8,167 nt of DNA from Christensenella sp. UBA4379 (lineage in GTDB: Bacteria > Bacillota > Clostridia > Christensenellales > Aristaeellaceae), in NCBI GenBank assembly GCA_002391225.1, contig DGRV01000065.1, positions 41,034-49,200 on the forward strand, given 5' to 3'. Below, piece after piece: positions 6,029 through 8,167 of the stretch. Every line of letters begins with the position of its first letter. Position 1 is the first letter of the stretch. The position numbers were made by a program, and so were the translations under genes. A model generated the notes under the pieces. It saw only the letters and a list, made by a program, of their open reading frames with translations, was not told the origin of the DNA and did no database searches.

Positions 6029-6035
6029 AAGGGAG
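6029..6035 (+). promoter_or_regulatory. Ribosome binding site deciding the permease start
   Basis: AAGGGAG lies 10 nt before ATG 6046. The frame is also open from TTG 5977, but that codon is inside the hairpin loop, has no AGGAGG-like site, and would add 23 residues unlike the family N-terminus. Confidence 0.7.
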
Positions 6036-6045
6036 TATTCCGTTC

Positions 6046-6876
6046 ATGTTCAATCAGCTTTTCTCCGATATCGGAATTCTGTGGGCCAAGTACGGGCACG
6101 TATACCTGACGGGCATCGCCAATACCCTGATCCTGGCGGTGACCGCCACGGTGATCGGGTGCGTCATCGGCTTTTTCTGCGGCATCCTGCAGACGATCCC
6201 CTACGGGCTCAATGACTTTTTCCTAAAAAAGTTCCTGCTGCGGCTGCTCCGGATTGTCATCCGCGTATACGTGGAGGTATTCCGCGGCACCCCCATGATC
6301 CTTCAGGCCGTGTTTATCTACTACGGCATGCCCTATTTTTTCGGGGTGACGTTTAAGAACATCTGGACGGTCAGCATCCTGGTGGTCTCCATCAACACGG
6401 GGGCCTATATGGCCGAGTCCGTCCGCGGCGGGATCATGAGCATCGACGTAGGCCAGTTTGAGGGGGCCAAGGCCATCGGGATGAACCACTGGCAGACCAT
6501 GCTCTATGTGATCCTCCCCCAGACCCTGCGCAACATCATGCCGCAGATCGGCAACAACTACATCATCAACGTGAAGGACACGTCCGTCATGTTCATCATC
6601 GGTTTTTCGGACTTCTTCGCCGTACACAAGATGGTGTCGGGCGCGGTCTTCAAATACTTCCCCTCGGCCTTCCTGGAGATGGGCGGCTATCTCATCCTGA
6701 CGCTGGCTGCCTCCTTCCTGCTCAGAAAGCTCGAAAAGAAGCTGGCGGGCAGGTCCGACTACGAGCTGGTCAACCTGGACCAGCTGGTCATGACGGCCGG
6801 CACCTACAGCCTGCCCCGGGACGCCACATCCCCGTTTGACGAAACGAACAGAGATTATAAGGGGGAGACGAAATGA
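6046..6876 (+). CDS. Amino acid ABC transporter permease (HisM/GlnP type)
   Basis: Membrane-spanning subunit of the amino acid importer; it probably acts as a homodimer, since only one permease gene is present. The 276-residue protein has a hydrophobic segment near 22-48, then EVFRGTPMILQ (77-87), typical of polar amino acid permeases, and further membrane segments around 85-120 and 180-225. The EAA loop that docks on the ATPase is clear at 139-159 (starts EGAKAIGMNHW, ends LPQ), followed by TLRNIMPQIGNNYI. After the last membrane segment there is a charged tail of about 45 residues (230-276), longer than in many relatives. Its stop overlaps the ATPase start as ATGA (6873-6876), indicating translational coupling. 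The 133-nt gap upstream contains a terminator-like hairpin. Function is secure; the amino acid transported is unknown. Confidence 0.93.
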   Translation: MFNQLFSDIGILWAKYGHVYLTGIANTLILAVTATVIGCVIGFFCGILQTIPYGLNDFFLKKFLLRLLRIVIRVYVEVFRGTPMILQAVFIYYGMPYFFGVTFKNIWTVSILVVSINTGAYMAESVRGGIMSIDVGQFEGAKAIGMNHWQTMLYVILPQTLRNIMPQIGNNYIINVKDTSVMFIIGFSDFFAVHKMVSGAVFKYFPSAFLEMGGYLILTLAASFLLRKLEKKLAGRSDYELVNLDQLVMTAGTYSLPRDATSPFDETNRDYKGETK

Positions 6877-7607
6877 GCGGGCATATCCTTGAAATCCGTC
6901 ACCTCTCCAAGACCTTCGGCACCCACGCGGTGCTCAAGGACATCGATTTTACCGTGGACCAGGGGGACGTCACCTCCATCATCGGGGCCAGCGGCAGCGG
7001 AAAATCCACCCTGCTTCGGTGCATCAACCTGCTGGAAACGCCGACGACGGGCGAAATCCTCTACCACGGCAAGGACGTAAGCAAGCAAAACCCCTCCAAA
7101 TACCGCGCCAAGGTCGGCATGGTATTCCAGAGCTTTAACCTGTTCAATAACATGACCGTGCTGGCCAACTGCATGATCGGCCAGCAGAAGGTTTCCAAGA
7201 TCGGCAGGGAGGAAGCCCGGAGCAAGGCCATCCACTACCTGAACAAGGTGGGCATGGCCCCTTACATCAACGCCCGGCCGGACCAGATCTCCGGCGGGCA
7301 GAAGCAGCGCGTCGCCATCGCCCGCGCGCTGGCGATGGAGCCGGAGGTGCTTCTCTTCGACGAACCGACCTCCGCGCTGGACCCTGAAATGGTCGGCGAG
7401 GTGCTGGAAGTCATGAAGGCCCTGGCCAAGGACAGGATGACGATGCTGGTCGTCACCCATGAAATGGCCTTCGCCCGGGACGTCAGCACCCATGTGGTGT
7501 ACATGGCGGACGGCGTCATCGAGGAGGAGGGGGATCCGAAAAAGATCTTTACGAACCCCGAAAACCTGAGAACCAGGGAATTCCTCAAGCGGATCCTGAA
7601 CGGTTAA
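6873..7607 (+). CDS. Amino acid ABC transporter ATP-binding protein (GlnQ/HisP family)
   Basis: Cytoplasmic ATPase that powers the importer. ATG at 6873 overlaps the permease stop, with AAGGGGGAG (6859-6867) as ribosome binding site. All motifs are in order in the 244-residue product: Walker A GASGSGKST (38-46), Q-loop Gln86 in VFQSFNL, signature ISGGQ (139-143, Ile in place of the usual Leu), Walker B LLFDEP with catalytic Glu164, D-loop SALD (167-170) and switch His196 in VVTHEM. The length is normal for the polar amino acid subfamily, and there is no C-terminal regulatory domain as in MetN. The binding protein and permease upstream complete the transporter. No terminator follows, and the next gene starts 46 nt downstream, so read-through is possible. 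Confidence 0.96.
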   Translation: MSGHILEIRHLSKTFGTHAVLKDIDFTVDQGDVTSIIGASGSGKSTLLRCINLLETPTTGEILYHGKDVSKQNPSKYRAKVGMVFQSFNLFNNMTVLANCMIGQQKVSKIGREEARSKAIHYLNKVGMAPYINARPDQISGGQKQRVAIARALAMEPEVLLFDEPTSALDPEMVGEVLEVMKALAKDRMTMLVVTHEMAFARDVSTHVVYMADGVIEEEGDPKKIFTNPENLRTREFLKRILNG

Positions 7608-7621
7608 ATCAATTCACAGCC

Positions 7622-7636
7622 GCCGCTTTCAGCGGC
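7622..7636. other. Short palindrome before the arabinofuranosidase gene
   Basis: GCCGCT and AGCGGC form a 6-bp stem around TTC. No T-run follows, and it ends 3 nt before the AAGGAGG at 7640-7646. It is too weak for a terminator and is recorded only as the sole structure in the 46-nt gap. Confidence 0.3.
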
Positions 7637-7653
7637 ATCAAGGAGGTTGCCCC

Positions 7654-8167
7654 ATGCGCAAAGCCCGTCTGGTACTGGACAAGGATTATGTGATTTCCCC
7701 CATCGACAAGCGGATCTACGGCTCCTTTGTGGAGCATCTGGGCCGCTGTGTGTACACGGGGCTCTTTGAGCCCGGCCATCCCAACGCAGATGAAGAAGGC
7801 TTCCGCAGGGACGTGCTGGAGCTTGTGCGCCAGCTGAACGTCCCCGTGATCCGCTACCCCGGCGGCAACTTCGTCTCCGGCTTCGACTGGGAGGACTCTG
7901 TCGGCCCCCGGGAGCTCCGGCCCCGCCGCCTGGATCTGGCCTGGAAGACCACCGACCCCAACACCTTCGGCCTGCACGAATTCGCTTCCTGGGCGAAAAA
8001 GGCAAACTCTTCCGTCATGTACTCGGTGAACCTGGGCACCCGCGGCCCGGCGGACGCCCAGCACGTGGTGGAATACGCCAACCATCCCGGCGGCTCCAAG
8101 TGGAGCGACCTGCGCGTGAAGAACGGGGCGAAGGACCCCTTTGACATCAAGCTCTGGTGCCTGGGCA
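7654..8167 (+). CDS. GH51 alpha-L-arabinofuranosidase, N-terminal part (runs off window)
   Basis: It removes terminal L-arabinofuranose from arabinan, arabinoxylan or their oligosaccharides. ATG at 7654 follows AAGGAGG (7640-7646) with a 7-nt spacer. The frame is open to the window end (171 complete codons). Family hallmarks are IYGSFVEHLGRCVYTGLF (21-38), VIRYPGGNFVSGFDWED (65-81), RRLDLAW (91-97), VNLGTRG (125-131), YANHPGGSKWSDLR (141-154) and IKLWCLG (165-171). Glu27, Arg67 and Asn72 appear to match substrate-binding residues known in the Geobacillus AbfA enzyme. The window stops just before the Asn-Glu where the acid/base glutamate is expected, so neither catalytic Glu can be checked. 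There is no signal peptide, which points to cytoplasmic action on imported oligosaccharides. Its place after an amino acid transporter looks incidental. Confidence 0.93.
   Translation, partial: MRKARLVLDKDYVISPIDKRIYGSFVEHLGRCVYTGLFEPGHPNADEEGFRRDVLELVRQLNVPVIRYPGGNFVSGFDWEDSVGPRELRPRRLDLAWKTTDPNTFGLHEFASWAKKANSSVMYSVNLGTRGPADAQHVVEYANHPGGSKWSDLRVKNGAKDPFDIKLWCLG

Noticed and set aside
4698..6053. 451-codon minus-strand open frame opposite the binding-protein gene
   Set aside because: It runs through repeat, promoter and signal-peptide regions, shows no domain, and conflicts with a well-supported plus-strand gene.

Overview
The window is a GC-rich stretch of a bacterial chromosome. It looks most like a Clostridia-type Bacillota genome, perhaps an uncultured gut or rumen lineage. 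This is inferred from the eukaryote-like (type 2) isoleucyl-tRNA synthetase, strong AAGGAG/AGGAGG ribosome binding sites, a clostridial-type polar amino acid ABC transporter and a cytoplasmic-type GH51 arabinofuranosidase. No 16S or other decisive marker is present, so the taxonomy is tentative. All seven protein genes read rightward. The long minus-strand open frames are shadows of these genes.

Positions 1-4731 hold translation and RNA-modification genes: the 3' part of ileS, a PF10672-type SAM-dependent methyltransferase, an RluA-family pseudouridine synthase and tgt (queuosine pathway). Positions 5076-7607 hold a compact amino acid ABC uptake operon: binding protein, permease and ATPase, with a terminator-like hairpin between the first two genes and an ATGA overlap between the last two. 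At 7654 a GH51 alpha-L-arabinofuranosidase begins. The window ends at WCLG, just before the catalytic Asn-Glu expected in this family.

The most unusual content lies between the genes. A structured repeat of about 195 nt occurs twice, in opposite orientations, on either side of tgt (3343-3536 plus, 4766-4957 minus). Each copy has five hairpins. The central 129 nt are about 89% identical by hand alignment, and two base pairs of one stem have changed on both sides, so pairing is kept. The outer hairpin of the right-hand copy probably also acts as the tgt terminator. Two other palindromic elements sit exactly on stop codons: a fold-back of 14-nt repeats at 2485-2589 and a perfect 14-bp palindrome at 3312-3342. 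I see no phage genes, CRISPR, tRNA, rRNA, transposase, toxin or defence genes. The best candidate for something undescribed is the covarying repeat family. The protein genes are mostly ordinary.
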